47,568 nucleotides of DNA from Candidatus Saccharibacteria bacterium UBA2952 (GCA_002348605.1 DEBQ01000003.1:1-47568); one strand, 5' to 3'; shown: positions 23,020 through 31,885, counted from the stretch's first letter. The notes: a model not told the origin generated them from the letters alone. Numbers and translations are program-made.

Positions 23020-23394
23020 ATGCCGATTATCAAATCCGCTATCAAGCGTGTAAAACAAGCTGCCGTTCGCAACGAGCGAAACGTAGCCACTAAGCGTGCC
23101 ATTAAGGCAGCTGTTAAAGCATTCGAAGCCAAGCCGTCTGCCGCTACCCTTTCGAAGGCCCAGAGTGAGATCGACAAGGCTGTTAAGAAGAACCTGATTC
23201 ACAAGAACACCGCCGCCCGCCGCAAGGCCAACCTAGCAAAGGCTGCTAAGGCCGCCAACGTCAAACTAGGCGCTGCCAAAAAAGCTGCTGCCAAGCCGGC
23301 CGCTGCTAAGAAAGCTCCAGCCAAGGCTGCTCCAGCAGCTAAGAAGCCAGCCGCCAAGAAACCTGCTGCTAAAAAGCCAGCCGCTAAAAAATAG
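23020..23394 (+). CDS. rpsT: Small ribosomal subunit protein bS20 with histone-like tail
   Basis: S20 binds 16S rRNA in the body of the 30S subunit. The core is MPIIKSAIKRVKQAAVRNER through KNLIHKNTAARRKANL (about 85 residues). The last ~40 residues are a low-complexity Ala/Lys/Pro tail with repeated PAAKK units, like histone H1-type or HupB-type tails. Total 124 aa against about 87 normally. The tail may add RNA or DNA contacts. Its own promoter drives it rightward, against the surrounding leftward genes; it converges on holA with a five-base gap. Confidence 0.93.
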   Translation: MPIIKSAIKRVKQAAVRNERNVATKRAIKAAVKAFEAKPSAATLSKAQSEIDKAVKKNLIHKNTAARRKANLAKAAKAANVKLGAAKKAAAKPAAAKKAPAKAAPAAKKPAAKKPAAKKPAAKK

Positions 23395-23399
23395 TCTTT

Positions 23400-24320
23400 C
23401 TACGACGTTTCCAGCGACGCCACACCCACCAGACAATTCTCTAGAATTATCCACGGGTCGGCGTCGCTGCTTTTTAGGCGCGTATCAGCACGCGCCAGCA
23501 GTTTAATAAGTTCTCTGGCCTGCCGCTTGGTCATACGATTGGCATACGGCCCTAGTTTTTGGAACGGATAGCTGCTTTTCGCACCGGTGTCACTTGCTAC
23601 CTTCTGCGCGTTGCCGTCACCATATACCAACGTAGCGAGCTGCAGTCCCTGCGACACCATAAGGCCGAACAACCGGTACGGCTCTTCGGTTTGGCGAAGA
23701 CGCATGAGTGACTCCGCTAGGCGCTGGCCGTCGCCGCTAAGCGCTGTTTCGAATAGCGCGAACACGCTTTCAGACGGGTGTTCGTCGACCACGTCGTCAA
23801 TCCATTCGTCGGTCACGCTTGGTAATAGTGAGAGTTTATCTATGGCATGCGCTAGTTCCCATTGACTTCCCCCCGCCCTGGTAGCAAGCCGCCTAGCTTG
23901 GTGCGCCGTCAGGGCGACGCCGTGCTGCTTCGCGTATGCTTCAACCCATTTGGCCGTTTTGCTTATGTCGCGCGAATCAATTGGTTCAAACGCCACTACG
24001 TCGGCATTCTTGTTCAACCACTTGTATGTCGCGGTACGTTTGTCGGGCTTTGGTTCGATAAGTACAAGCTGCGTGTCACCGCTCAACCTATCATTCCAAG
24101 CAGGCAGGCTTTGCCATAGTTCACTGTTAGCGCTTGGCTGGTCAATAATGACAAGGCGCTTCATAGTAAACAGGGTTTGACCGGCGAATATGTCGGCCAG
24201 TTGCTCGTTCGAAAGTTCAGCTGCATCGTACCGTTCTGCCGTGCCGGCAAAATCCGTCTTTAACTGAGCTACTTTTTTCGTCAGCTCAAAATCGTTCTCA
24301 CCAGTCAGCAGCGTAATCAC
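23400..24320 (-). CDS. holA: DNA polymerase III delta subunit
   Basis: Clamp-loader delta subunit that opens the beta clamp. MITLLTGENDFELTKKVAQL opens the family's AAA+-like fold, ADIFAGQTLFTMKRLVII and LIEPKPDKRTATYKWLNKN follow, and the C-terminal helical collar domain ends the 306 residues. The start is GTG; a TACAAT box ends seven nt upstream, so it may be read from a leaderless mRNA. It follows the surface cluster in the same direction. Confidence 0.9.
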   Translation of the reverse strand: MITLLTGENDFELTKKVAQLKTDFAGTAERYDAAELSNEQLADIFAGQTLFTMKRLVIIDQPSANSELWQSLPAWNDRLSGDTQLVLIEPKPDKRTATYKWLNKNADVVAFEPIDSRDISKTAKWVEAYAKQHGVALTAHQARRLATRAGGSQWELAHAIDKLSLLPSVTDEWIDDVVDEHPSESVFALFETALSGDGQRLAESLMRLRQTEEPYRLFGLMVSQGLQLATLVYGDGNAQKVASDTGAKSSYPFQKLGPYANRMTKRQARELIKLLARADTRLKSSDADPWIILENCLVGVASLETS

Positions 24321-24327
24321 TCGTACT

Positions 24328-24333
24328 ATTGTA
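24328..24333 (-). promoter_or_regulatory. holA -10 box, leaderless type
   Basis: TACAAT, seven nt before the GTG start. Confidence 0.5.
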
Positions 24334-24359
24334 ACGAAGCTTGAGCCCGAACAGTACTG

Positions 24360-24782
24360 CTACTGTTTACTTTCGATTGCTTTTGCCACCTTGCTATCGG
24401 GGCGAAGATTTTGCCAGAATAGCACTTGGTCGCTCCTAAGCGACATGACGTCTTCGGGGCCGTAGGTTTGCTGCGACACTTTAACTAGCGTGGTTTGCGG
24501 TTGGGACTTATCGTCAGTAGACTTAACATCTTGGGCCGTGAACGGTGACTTAAGCACCAAGTAATCACCTCCTGTGTTTTGTAGCTTGCCAAAGTAAGCC
24601 TGACCGCTCGTGGTATACACGACCTGGTACTGATCCGCCTTGATTCGTTCGCCCTTTGGTACAAGCAACATGAGCCCAAGTAGTGCCCCTACGAGGACGA
24701 TGGCAGCGGTAATCATAACTGCGCCTGGTTGTTTGTATAGACGGAGCGGTGAGTTCTTCATTTCTTTTTTGGCTGATTCCAT
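24360..24782 (-). CDS. Single-pass membrane protein of unknown function
   Basis: A 140-residue protein with one membrane helix (residues about 21-43, AVMITAAIVLVGALLGLMLL) and an external domain with GQAYFGKLQNTGGDYLVLKS, a small SH3-like beta pattern. A TATTAT -10 with an upstream TGG ends seven nt before the ATG. Function not recognised. It lies between the surface cluster and holA, and may be unrelated to either. Confidence 0.75.
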   Translation of the reverse strand: MESAKKEMKNSPLRLYKQPGAVMITAAIVLVGALLGLMLLVPKGERIKADQYQVVYTTSGQAYFGKLQNTGGDYLVLKSPFTAQDVKSTDDKSQPQTTLVKVSQQTYGPEDVMSLRSDQVLFWQNLRPDSKVAKAIESKQ

Positions 24783-24789
24783 GATTCTA

Positions 24790-24795
24790 ATAATA
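24790..24795 (-). promoter_or_regulatory. Extended -10 before the 140-residue membrane protein
   Basis: TATTAT preceded by TGG, seven nt before the ATG. Confidence 0.45.
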
Positions 24796-24814
24796 CCACC
24801 GACTTCGCATGTGA

Positions 24815-25174
24815 TTACTCTTGCAAACTACCAGTGACTGGTGACTCGTCTGTCGGCGCAATGTTAACTGGCCCCACCCTAACAAGCTTGTCGATGCTCG
24901 GACGGTAAATTATTGCGATGCCCGATTTTTCGTACACCAATAGCTTATCCCCGTTCTTAGCGGCTTTTAGAAACTCAGTTGTTAACTTAGTCCTGTCGGT
25001 TACGGTTGCGATTACCGGCTCTTCGTTAGGTGGAAGTAGGTAGTGCCGCCCTATTTTTTGAATCAAAGCCGTTGGGATACTTTTGTTCGTATTTAGATTC
25101 ACGTACGTATAGCCTGCCCATGCGGCCAGAAGAAGCACGGTAATACCTGCTATGATTACGATTCTCTTTTTCAT
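24815..25174 (-). CDS. Small anchored envelope protein
   Basis: A 119-residue protein with an N-terminal membrane anchor (residues about 5-25) and a small external domain. The start ATG overlaps the stop of the tail-fibre-like gene by one base, which suggests coupled translation and a shared function, for example assembling or holding the large surface protein. No family recognised. Confidence 0.75.
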   Translation of the reverse strand: MKKRIVIIAGITVLLLAAWAGYTYVNLNTNKSIPTALIQKIGRHYLLPPNEEPVIATVTDRTKLTTEFLKAAKNGDKLLVYEKSGIAIIYRPSIDKLVRVGPVNIAPTDESPVTGSLQE

Positions 25175-27204
25175 TACCTGTCCGTTTCCACGTACACCCG
25201 CTGCATACGGAAGTTCCTTGCGGCCGTCGTCTGTGTTTCTACCCCGAGTCCCACACGTAATGCCGTGTTGCCAGCGGGTAGGTTTGACGTGGTAGAGCCT
25301 TCCTGCGACGTATTGTCGGTCAAATTATCAATCCGCCAATACATGGTGCCGTTTCCTGGATAAGGAGGGACGAAGAAGTACATATCGTATACCTTGCTTC
25401 CCGCATAGGCCATTCCTGTGTTGATTAGGTTCTGGGTCGTACCGTCCTTGACCGAGAACTGCCAGTTCGTATCACCTCGTACGGTTGAGAATGCGAATCC
25501 AGAGCGGCTTCCCGTTGGGTCGTCGCTTGCCATCATGTTCGCAAGCGTCGTCTGGCTATGCAAACCTACGAAGATTCTTAGCGACGTCGTATCGACGGTG
25601 TAGGTACGCGCACTGAAGAAGTAGCCGTTCGACCCAGCCGTAGAGCCTCGGAAGAACTGGGATACTGATGTCATGAAGCCCGATTCGTTACCAGACGAAG
25701 TACTGGTTGCAAAGTTCGTCATATACCCCGTCGCTTCTGTCGGGGCGGGGTGTGAGAGGGTGGTACTGTTGGTAGTTCCACAGCCGAATGATGACAGGGT
25801 CGTACCGGTGCTTGCGCTGACCATGCAAATCTGGTTCTGGAACAGGCTCGGCTGCAGCGGTGTCGCGACTCCGGACGGACCTTTTTGCCGGAGCAACACA
25901 CGTCCGGCTAGTGATTTCGCGTAAATTCTGAGCTTACCGCTCCCTGGGGTGCTCGGTTCGGCCTCGTCTGCAAGCTGCATACCACCGGACGCGATATCCA
26001 GGCCTATGTCCCAGCCAGTCGCAACCTTTAGTGCCGTGTCTGTTCCAGCGCCGCCTGAAGTCGGTCCTTCAAGCAGCAAACCGTTCGCCTCGACACCGCT
26101 GGCCGCACCCGTGGCATTAGCGATGATCTTCATACCGTTCCATGTGCCACCAGTCGTGCCGCCCGGTGCGTAATCGACTTGTATGCCTGACCCCTCAACG
26201 GCGGCTGCGCCACCAGCGTAATTGACTTCGATACCACTTACGCCGGCGGTCGTAGTAGGCTGGCTGCTGTTGTCAACGGTAAACAAGTCAGCGGTTGGCG
26301 CTGCCCCGGCGACGATACTTACTCCCTTGGCTGCCGTCGTCGTAATTGTTGCTGGCGTTCCCGAATTGTCGTAAGCGCCCTGTAGCGTTGCTGGCGCGGT
26401 GATACAATCGGTCCACCCGTTTTCATAACAGCGGAACTTATTGGCGTTCGCGTTGTAATACATGGCACCGTTGGTAGCCGAACCACCGGTCGGGTCACCC
26501 GCCCCGGACTTCACGTCGAGTACGAGCACCGCACCAGTCGTGTCATTCGCACCGACGGTCAAAATACTGTTTGTCGTGTCGACATTGAACAGATTGGTCG
26601 TGCCGTTTTTAGTTTGGAAGGCGTTGGCGTTCGCGACATTGATTGAATTCGTGCCGGTAAAGGCATTTGACGTACCAAGCTGTGCGAACGATGCGCCGTC
26701 GATCCCATCGAGTGTTTCGGCGTTATAGGCATAGGCACTGGTAGCCAGTTGGTTACGCGGCGACATTGGGCCTTCTGTCCAGGTTGGGCTAGAGCTGGTT
26801 GCGGTCGCCGGAGTTGGCAGCTCGACCTCGAAATAAAGACTATTACTACTAAAGATTGAAGCGGGTAGGCTTGAAACATCACCCAGCTGAACACTGAATT
26901 GACCGTTCGTGACAGTCACGCCCTGCGCTGCCGACACAAGCCGGTCCTCGCTCCACTGCAGCGTACCGCTGGTGAGCGCGTTATAAATTTTGAAACGCAT
27001 GTTGTACGTGCCGTTCGCAAGAATATTCCCAGCGCTGTTCGTAATACGACCCTGGAAATTCATTTTGGTCGGAACGGTCGTAGCAGCTTGGGCTGAATCA
27101 GGTTCGACGACAGCAAAGAGCACCGCAAATAAGCTGGCGGCAATTATGACACCCCATAGGAGGATACGACTCCTCCATCCCTGTAAAACCCTCGAATTTT
27201 GCAT
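25174..27204 (-). CDS. Large surface protein with C-terminal phage tail-fibre-like domain
   Basis: A 676-residue secreted protein. A membrane segment (about 14-33) ends near SAQAATTV. Residues about 45-165 form a beta-sandwich, opening MNFQGRITNSAGNILANGTY, of a type seen in CPR surface proteins. Residues 190-400 are Gly/Thr/Ala-rich repeats. Residues about 410-676 match the layout of a phage tail-fibre receptor-binding region: PSGVATPLQPSLF, FFSARTYTVD, GDTNWQFSVKDGT, VYDMYFFVPP, LPAGNT and RVYVETDR in that order. No other phage genes are near. I infer an adhesin. It has its own promoter and a 5' hairpin, and is coupled to the 119-residue gene. The phage match is by memory and needs a search. 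Confidence 0.82.
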   Translation of the reverse strand: MQNSRVLQGWRSRILLWGVIIAASLFAVLFAVVEPDSAQAATTVPTKMNFQGRITNSAGNILANGTYNMRFKIYNALTSGTLQWSEDRLVSAAQGVTVTNGQFSVQLGDVSSLPASIFSSNSLYFEVELPTPATATSSSPTWTEGPMSPRNQLATSAYAYNAETLDGIDGASFAQLGTSNAFTGTNSINVANANAFQTKNGTTNLFNVDTTNSILTVGANDTTGAVLVLDVKSGAGDPTGGSATNGAMYYNANANKFRCYENGWTDCITAPATLQGAYDNSGTPATITTTAAKGVSIVAGAAPTADLFTVDNSSQPTTTAGVSGIEVNYAGGAAAVEGSGIQVDYAPGGTTGGTWNGMKIIANATGAASGVEANGLLLEGPTSGGAGTDTALKVATGWDIGLDIASGGMQLADEAEPSTPGSGKLRIYAKSLAGRVLLRQKGPSGVATPLQPSLFQNQICMVSASTGTTLSSFGCGTTNSTTLSHPAPTEATGYMTNFATSTSSGNESGFMTSVSQFFRGSTAGSNGYFFSARTYTVDTTSLRIFVGLHSQTTLANMMASDDPTGSRSGFAFSTVRGDTNWQFSVKDGTTQNLINTGMAYAGSKVYDMYFFVPPYPGNGTMYWRIDNLTDNTSQEGSTTSNLPAGNTALRVGLGVETQTTAARNFRMQRVYVETDR

Positions 27205-27214
27205 GTTTTTATCT

Positions 27215-27249
27215 GCCGTTTTTTGCCTACCTTTTTTAGGGTAGACGGC
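27215..27249 (-). promoter_or_regulatory. 5'-end hairpin in leader of tail-fibre-like gene
   Basis: Nested stems GCCGT/ACGGC and CTACC/GGTAG start a few bases from the predicted transcript 5' end. Such a hairpin could stabilise the mRNA or gate translation. Confidence 0.55.
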
Positions 27250-27258
27250 ACACCTTGT

Positions 27259-27287
27259 ATTATACTTACGCTTCCAAATGAAAGCAA
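27259..27287 (-). promoter_or_regulatory. Internal promoter of tail-fibre-like gene
   Basis: -35 TTGCTT, 17-nt spacer, -10 TATAAT, in the only long gap of the surface cluster. Confidence 0.78.
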
Positions 27288-27293
27288 ACTTCC

Positions 27294-28160
27294 TTAAGAG
27301 GTAGAAGCTGTTTTTTTACGATGTGATTTATGACGTCTTTTATACAACAAAAGTTCAATTCCAATGATGAGCAGGACCATGACTAGAGCAATGAGCATCC
27401 ATGGGGCTATCGTGACCACCCACTGCCCCTTTTCACTCCCCTTATAGCCGACTTTTACATAGTGAAAGCCAAACCCGGTCGGTAGACGAAAATCATTTTG
27501 ACGCTCGCGGCCTCCGAACACCAGCGAGCTTTCTACGTCTTTTTTCTTACCCGTAGGCCAGTCCGAAAGTGTAACCGTAGGGTAAAATCCACCGCTAGCC
27601 GCGCCAGTATTCCTTACTTTGTATGCTCCACTAACGGTATCTGTGAATTGCAGGAATGGCATGCTAACATCGGTAATGGCGGCCGACCGTGAGCCTGGAG
27701 TCTTGTTCACGATCGACAGAATCGTCCCGACCCTCACTAACTGCCCCACCCCGTTGCGCGGCTTGGCGAGGTCGGTTGTAAAAAAGATTGCAGCGTAGAC
27801 ATCGCCTTCGGGCAAGAGCTTACCGTCGATGGTAAACGACATGCGAAGCGCTTCACGCGGACCTAAGTCGAATTCACTAAGGTCACTTCGAATACCAATA
27901 GCCGTTCGTTCATCGTCGTAAAACTGCAGGCCGCCGTTATTGTCTATCTGTTTGAATGCCTGTACTGACGTCTTGACGTGGACTGTCTGACCTGTCGGGT
28001 TCGATACGTCTATGACACCGGTTTTCTGCTCGTTCTCTTTCAATGTCGTCTTATATTCGAGTGGAGCTACTTTTAGACCCAATGCGCTACTCGTCGGTGC
28101 CCATGAGAATGCCATGCCTATCGCTAACGTAAAGCCAAATAACAACATTTTTAGCTTCAT
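27294..28160 (-). CDS. WxLIP/DUF916-like surface protein B
   Basis: A 288-residue protein with signal peptide, an Ig-like beta domain (LKVAPLEYKTTLKENEQKTG...) typical of DUF916 peptidoglycan-binding domains, a second beta domain, a C-terminal helix (about 253-272, WMLIALVMVLLIIGIELLLY) and a basic tail rich in Lys, Arg and His. In Firmicutes such WxL-interacting proteins bind WxL proteins and the wall. Paralogue of the 30318-31244 protein by layout. Its start overlaps the LamG gene by four bases. Confidence 0.75.
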   Translation of the reverse strand: MKLKMLLFGFTLAIGMAFSWAPTSSALGLKVAPLEYKTTLKENEQKTGVIDVSNPTGQTVHVKTSVQAFKQIDNNGGLQFYDDERTAIGIRSDLSEFDLGPREALRMSFTIDGKLLPEGDVYAAIFFTTDLAKPRNGVGQLVRVGTILSIVNKTPGSRSAAITDVSMPFLQFTDTVSGAYKVRNTGAASGGFYPTVTLSDWPTGKKKDVESSLVFGGRERQNDFRLPTGFGFHYVKVGYKGSEKGQWVVTIAPWMLIALVMVLLIIGIELLLYKRRHKSHRKKTASTS

Positions 28161-29491
28161 GGAGTCATAGTCCCTGTAATTGTCATTCGGTTAGTGTAGT
28201 TCCCCGCCACCTGACTGGTTGTGGTATCCAGTCGAAGACGCATGTTGACTACGTCTTTGGCTCCGCCGTTATAACCGGTCCGAGTATAAAACGTCGTACC
28301 CGCACCCGGAATCGCGGCGTAGCTGTTGCCAGAATTCCATGTGCCAGGTAAGGCCGTTGCGTTCGTACCATAAAGCGTAAATCCAAGCCCCTTGGTCGAC
28401 CCCTCGCTCCATGCGACAGGGCTGGCAATCGAACCGCTGACCGCAGGAATCGTAAACGCGCCATTGGTCAAGTTGTTGTTTTGGTTAATAGCGAGTGTGT
28501 AGCCAGGCGAACTTGTCTGCACTATCGTGTCAAAGCTGCTCGTTTGCGACTGACCAGGCGTGACGGAACTTTGAAAAGCCAATCCGCTACCGAACCCTGC
28601 GCTTTGAGCGTCGTACTCGGCTTTGATTTCCTGTGCGTTCAACACTCGCGAATACACTTTTACCTCGTCAACGGTACCTGAGAACGGCTGGGAACCAGAG
28701 GAGATACTACCAATACGAAGTGGGTACGAAAAAGGCACTATAGGGTCGTTCAGGGTTACTCTGTCGGCCTCGACGCCATTGGTGTACATTATAAAGTCGC
28801 TGCCGCCATAGGTAAGGCAGACATGGTTCCATGTCCCCGTACCCACCGCTGACGGATTCAGGAGTGTATTGGTGGTTCCGTTCGCGTACATCCTAACTCG
28901 AGGTGTCGTACCGGAGTTATACCCGATTGACCACATGCCGGTGGTGTCTGGTGAACCAAGTGATCTGCTAAGCGCCACTGGGTTAGTGGTTGAAGTCGCC
29001 AGGTTCATCCATACACAAGCCGTAATGGCCGACACATTGTAGGTTGAGTTGGCGTTGACACTAGCATAGTCGGTCGCAGAGAAGCCGGTCAGGCCCCCGT
29101 TTACTTTTCCGGTCGTCCATGTCGGGGCACCGGTAAACGTAGCCGTGTTCGAGTTCGAGCTGTCATCAACGATAGTCCCTCCTGCTCCTTGGTCGAATGA
29201 ATAATGCCCAATTAACCCGTTCGGTTGAACGCGGAGCTCGAGCGAATTTTCAAGTGTCGAAATATACCCTTGGCCAAGTTTGTAACTGGTGCTTGAGGTA
29301 TTGCCTGCTATCGATTCGCCTGCAGAAGACGTAAGCGAGTAATTGGTTGAAGTCTGACCGCCAGCCGAACTGTCACCAAGACTACCGTTAATTGAATAAT
29401 TCGTACTACTAAAAGAGGTCGCGTGTGCTGACCAAACGCCGGTAACCCCTGCAAAGCTTAGGAACAACGTCCAAAGCATGACCCGTTTCAT
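28157..29491 (-). CDS. Secreted LamG-like protein with WxL-like C-terminal domain
   Basis: A 444-residue protein with a signal peptide ending SAHATSFS. Residues 25-78 contain a repeated TNYS/TSYKLG-type segment. A LamG/concanavalin-like fold spans about 92-295 (GLIGHYSFDQGAGG, TWNHVCLTYGG, FSGTVDEVKVYSR). The last ~140 residues resemble the 31262-31885 protein, with GYTLAINQNNN, W/GLGFTL and NYTNRMTITGT, a WxL-like pattern. LamG domains bind glycans, so a carbohydrate-binding surface role is inferred. Four-base overlap with the next gene. Confidence 0.78.
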   Translation of the reverse strand: MKRVMLWTLFLSFAGVTGVWSAHATSFSSTNYSINGSLGDSSAGGQTSTNYSLTSSAGESIAGNTSSTSYKLGQGYISTLENSLELRVQPNGLIGHYSFDQGAGGTIVDDSSNSNTATFTGAPTWTTGKVNGGLTGFSATDYASVNANSTYNVSAITACVWMNLATSTTNPVALSRSLGSPDTTGMWSIGYNSGTTPRVRMYANGTTNTLLNPSAVGTGTWNHVCLTYGGSDFIMYTNGVEADRVTLNDPIVPFSYPLRIGSISSGSQPFSGTVDEVKVYSRVLNAQEIKAEYDAQSAGFGSGLAFQSSVTPGQSQTSSFDTIVQTSSPGYTLAINQNNNLTNGAFTIPAVSGSIASPVAWSEGSTKGLGFTLYGTNATALPGTWNSGNSYAAIPGAGTTFYTRTGYNGGAKDVVNMRLRLDTTTSQVAGNYTNRMTITGTMTP

Positions 29492-29524
29492 GTTGCTATT
29501 ATACAGGCTTAGTCTACCTCTGGA

Positions 29525-30355
29525 CTATAAGAAGTACGCAAAGGCCATGACAAGCACACCGGCCCCCCGGATAACCCAGCCGAGGTACAGCATTGAACGA
29601 GTGCTCGCTACGTTGAACATCTCACTGATGCCGGGGATCGTTTGCGCGGCGACTGGCGCGAGTGTGCTTGCCATAACCACTGAGGTGAGGGCAACTACCG
29701 TTAGCCCGACTCGTGAAACACCAACGACCGCATTACCAGCTGATACTGTCGATTCTAGTCCTGTTGCTGCCGCAAAATCTGCTACTACACTTACAGCAGA
29801 CCCGATGACCGGCAATTGTTGAATCTGGTGGAACACGTCGTTCGGCGGAATAGCCTCCCATGTCGTCACCGCCTGGTCGGGGTTGTCGACTTCGGTCGGT
29901 GTTATACCGCCGCTACTCGGTTCGACAGCAGGCTGGTACGTAATGACAACACTGTCCGACGCGTCCTGGACACCACAGATGTCGTTGGCCGTCATGACAA
30001 TAGTATGCGTACCCTCGCTAAGTGATATATCGGTCGCAAAATCAGTTTGATTACTTCCTATTGCGACGGTACTGACGTAATCCCCATCTATTTCAACGAC
30101 GATTTGCGACGTATTATTCAGGGTACCGCGAAATGTTGTGACCGCTTGGTTGACTACACTGTCGTCCGTCGGTTGCGTAATATCGATTGAAGCTCCCGGG
30201 GATCCAGCACCACATACGACGGCACCGATCTGGTTGTCGACAGCATATACCGGCAACGCGAACGCAGCGCTTAACAATATTCCCGCGAGTCCGGTGAATA
30301 CGCTACGCCCGAAGACGTTATTTCTTTTTTGATTTCTTACGCTGTGCCACTGCAT
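29525..30355 (-). CDS. Secreted Ig-like protein with C-terminal membrane helices
   Basis: About 276 residues. I use the ATG at 30355; an upstream TTG at 30373 with TAGGG before it is an alternative. The gene overlaps the end of the preceding WxLIP-like gene by 38 bases. After a signal peptide (ending LPVYA), an Ig-like domain (ITQPTDDSVVNQAVTTFRG to DSVVITYQ) is followed by a linker and two or three hydrophobic segments near the C-terminus. It could anchor the surface complex. No exact family recognised. Confidence 0.7.
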   Translation of the reverse strand: MQWHSVRNQKRNNVFGRSVFTGLAGILLSAAFALPVYAVDNQIGAVVCGAGSPGASIDITQPTDDSVVNQAVTTFRGTLNNTSQIVVEIDGDYVSTVAIGSNQTDFATDISLSEGTHTIVMTANDICGVQDASDSVVITYQPAVEPSSGGITPTEVDNPDQAVTTWEAIPPNDVFHQIQQLPVIGSAVSVVADFAAATGLESTVSAGNAVVGVSRVGLTVVALTSVVMASTLAPVAAQTIPGISEMFNVASTRSMLYLGWVIRGAGVLVMAFAYFL

Positions 30356-31244
30356 ACAGCACCCGCGCTCCAATTAATAACCCTAGCGTCAGGTACACCC
30401 ATACTGGTACGAGCAGTATATAGTGCGTTGAAGATGATTTCGTGTCCAAAAAGGTGGTAGTAAGTTCCACCCTATATAATCCTAGCCAAGAAGCATTCGG
30501 CCATTCGACTACTGCGCGGCGGGTCGTTTGTGGAAGCACAGGGTACTCACGGGTAGTTGCGAACTTCTGACCCCCAAACAAGTCATATACTCTCATGCTT
30601 GTCTTGGCGGCAAAATCGACATTACCGGTATTCTTTACGCGCTGAGCTGTCGTCAGCGGTCGGTTGAACTGAAAGAACGGAACATCCACGCCTACAAGTG
30701 ACCCGCCGGTACGGACATCGCCTTTTACGGTCATGTAAAGAATAGCCCCGACGCGCTTGGTTCGCTTAACGACATTCCCCTGAGTCTCGCCAGATGACTG
30801 CGTTTCGGCGAACAATACCCCATAATGACCCCCAGGCGTAGAACCTTTGGGCACGCGTATGGTATATGACACTTCTATCGTCTGTCCCGGCTCTATGTGG
30901 TACGACGGTTTGTCAAATTGCACCCACTTGTATGCGTCGGCGTTCTGCGGTTTTGATATGAAGTCAGGTTGGTACGATTCGTCGCTGACCGAATACGGCC
31001 GGGCATACACCACAAAGTCATACGCAACCTTGCCATCATTAATAACCTTGAACGTATCGGACGTGCTCGCACCGGCATTTACTTCATAGTGCTTACTTAC
31101 CGGTGACAAGACGATACTTTCAATAATTGTGTCGTTTGGCTCGACAGCGCGCGCTGGCGTGCCTGTAAATGCCAACGAAAATGCAGTCAGGCCTGCGATC
31201 AGGCCCAACTGCATACGAAATATTCTTCCCCTACTCACTCTCAC
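30318..31244 (-). CDS. WxLIP/DUF916-like surface protein A
   Basis: A 308-residue protein with signal peptide (…TPARA), a DUF916-type domain (FKVINDGKVAYDFVVYARPY, then YHIEPGQTIEVSYTIRVPKG and GGHYGVLFAE), a second beta domain, a C-terminal membrane helix (about 280-302) and a KKSKKK tail. This is the order of WxL-interacting proteins in Gram-positive csc clusters. It follows the small WxL-like gene by 17 bases, a cis pairing that supports the call. Confidence 0.8.
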   Translation of the reverse strand: MRVSRGRIFRMQLGLIAGLTAFSLAFTGTPARAVEPNDTIIESIVLSPVSKHYEVNAGASTSDTFKVINDGKVAYDFVVYARPYSVSDESYQPDFISKPQNADAYKWVQFDKPSYHIEPGQTIEVSYTIRVPKGSTPGGHYGVLFAETQSSGETQGNVVKRTKRVGAILYMTVKGDVRTGGSLVGVDVPFFQFNRPLTTAQRVKNTGNVDFAAKTSMRVYDLFGGQKFATTREYPVLPQTTRRAVVEWPNASWLGLYRVELTTTFLDTKSSSTHYILLVPVWVYLTLGLLIGARVLYAVAQRKKSKKK

Positions 31245-31261
31245 GATAATGTAAAAACGCC

Positions 31262-31885
31262 TTAATTAGTCGTTGCCGTGTAGGTAACGGTGTCGGTGTA
31301 TGTACCTGTTGGCTGTGTGACGGCAGCTTTCGCGGCGTACCAAACGGTCGTCGTGTCGTTGGCAGCCGTTGTGGTAGTACTCTTTAAGAGCATCGGCGAA
31401 CCACTAGCAGGCATTCCGGCCCACTTACTGGTGCTTGACGTATTGTTGTTTTCTACAGAGTAGCTGGCGTCAAACCCATTGGTGCCAATTCCGGTAGTGC
31501 CACTGGCTACTGCAAATCCCCAAGTGCCATTTACTAATGTGACAGGCGTGGTTTTAGTACCGGACGATGCAGTGAAGGTGTCCGATCCACTTACCAGGTT
31601 CGTCGTAGCGTCGTTGTCGGCGACCGTTAGGTTGTAGCCTGCCGAGTTGTTGGTGCTTACCGTTACGGTGTCGCTGTTGCTTGTGACTACGCCGCTTCCC
31701 GACGGAGTCAAGCTAAGAGCTACCGGCGAAGCGGTCGTCATGCTAATGACGGCATTGACCGTCGCGTTAATGGTAGTGTTGGCCGTCTGTGACGCTGCCG
31801 ACACGGTAACCGGAGCGGTTGCGACTGCTGCCGCAAGCACGGCCCAAGCGGCGATTTTCGCTTTTTGCTTGACAGAGTTTGCCAT
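31262..31885 (-). CDS. Small secreted WxL-like protein, probably abundant
   Basis: A 207-residue Ser/Thr/Ala/Asn-rich protein with a clean signal peptide (residues 1-30, ending VSAAS). The beta-rich body contains NNSAGYNLTVADND, GTWGFAVASG and a closing TYTDTVTYTATTN, a WxL-type domain without a classic second motif. It is the first gene of the surface operon and has the best promoter in the region plus AAAGG before the ATG, which suggests high expression. A surface-layer-like or wall-associated role is inferred. Confidence 0.75.
   Translation of the reverse strand: MANSVKQKAKIAAWAVLAAAVATAPVTVSAASQTANTTINATVNAVISMTTASPVALSLTPSGSGVVTSNSDTVTVSTNNSAGYNLTVADNDATTNLVSGSDTFTASSGTKTTPVTLVNGTWGFAVASGTTGIGTNGFDASYSVENNNTSSTSKWAGMPASGSPMLLKSTTTTAANDTTTVWYAAKAAVTQPTGTYTDTVTYTATTN

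Noticed and set aside
23275..23394. Lys/Ala/Pro-rich tail considered as a separate small basic protein
   Set aside because: It is in frame with S20 with no internal start or Shine-Dalgarno.
25174..27204. Prophage remnant
   Set aside because: No other phage gene, integrase or attachment site nearby; the N-terminus is a secreted CPR-type surface protein and the operon is bacterial.
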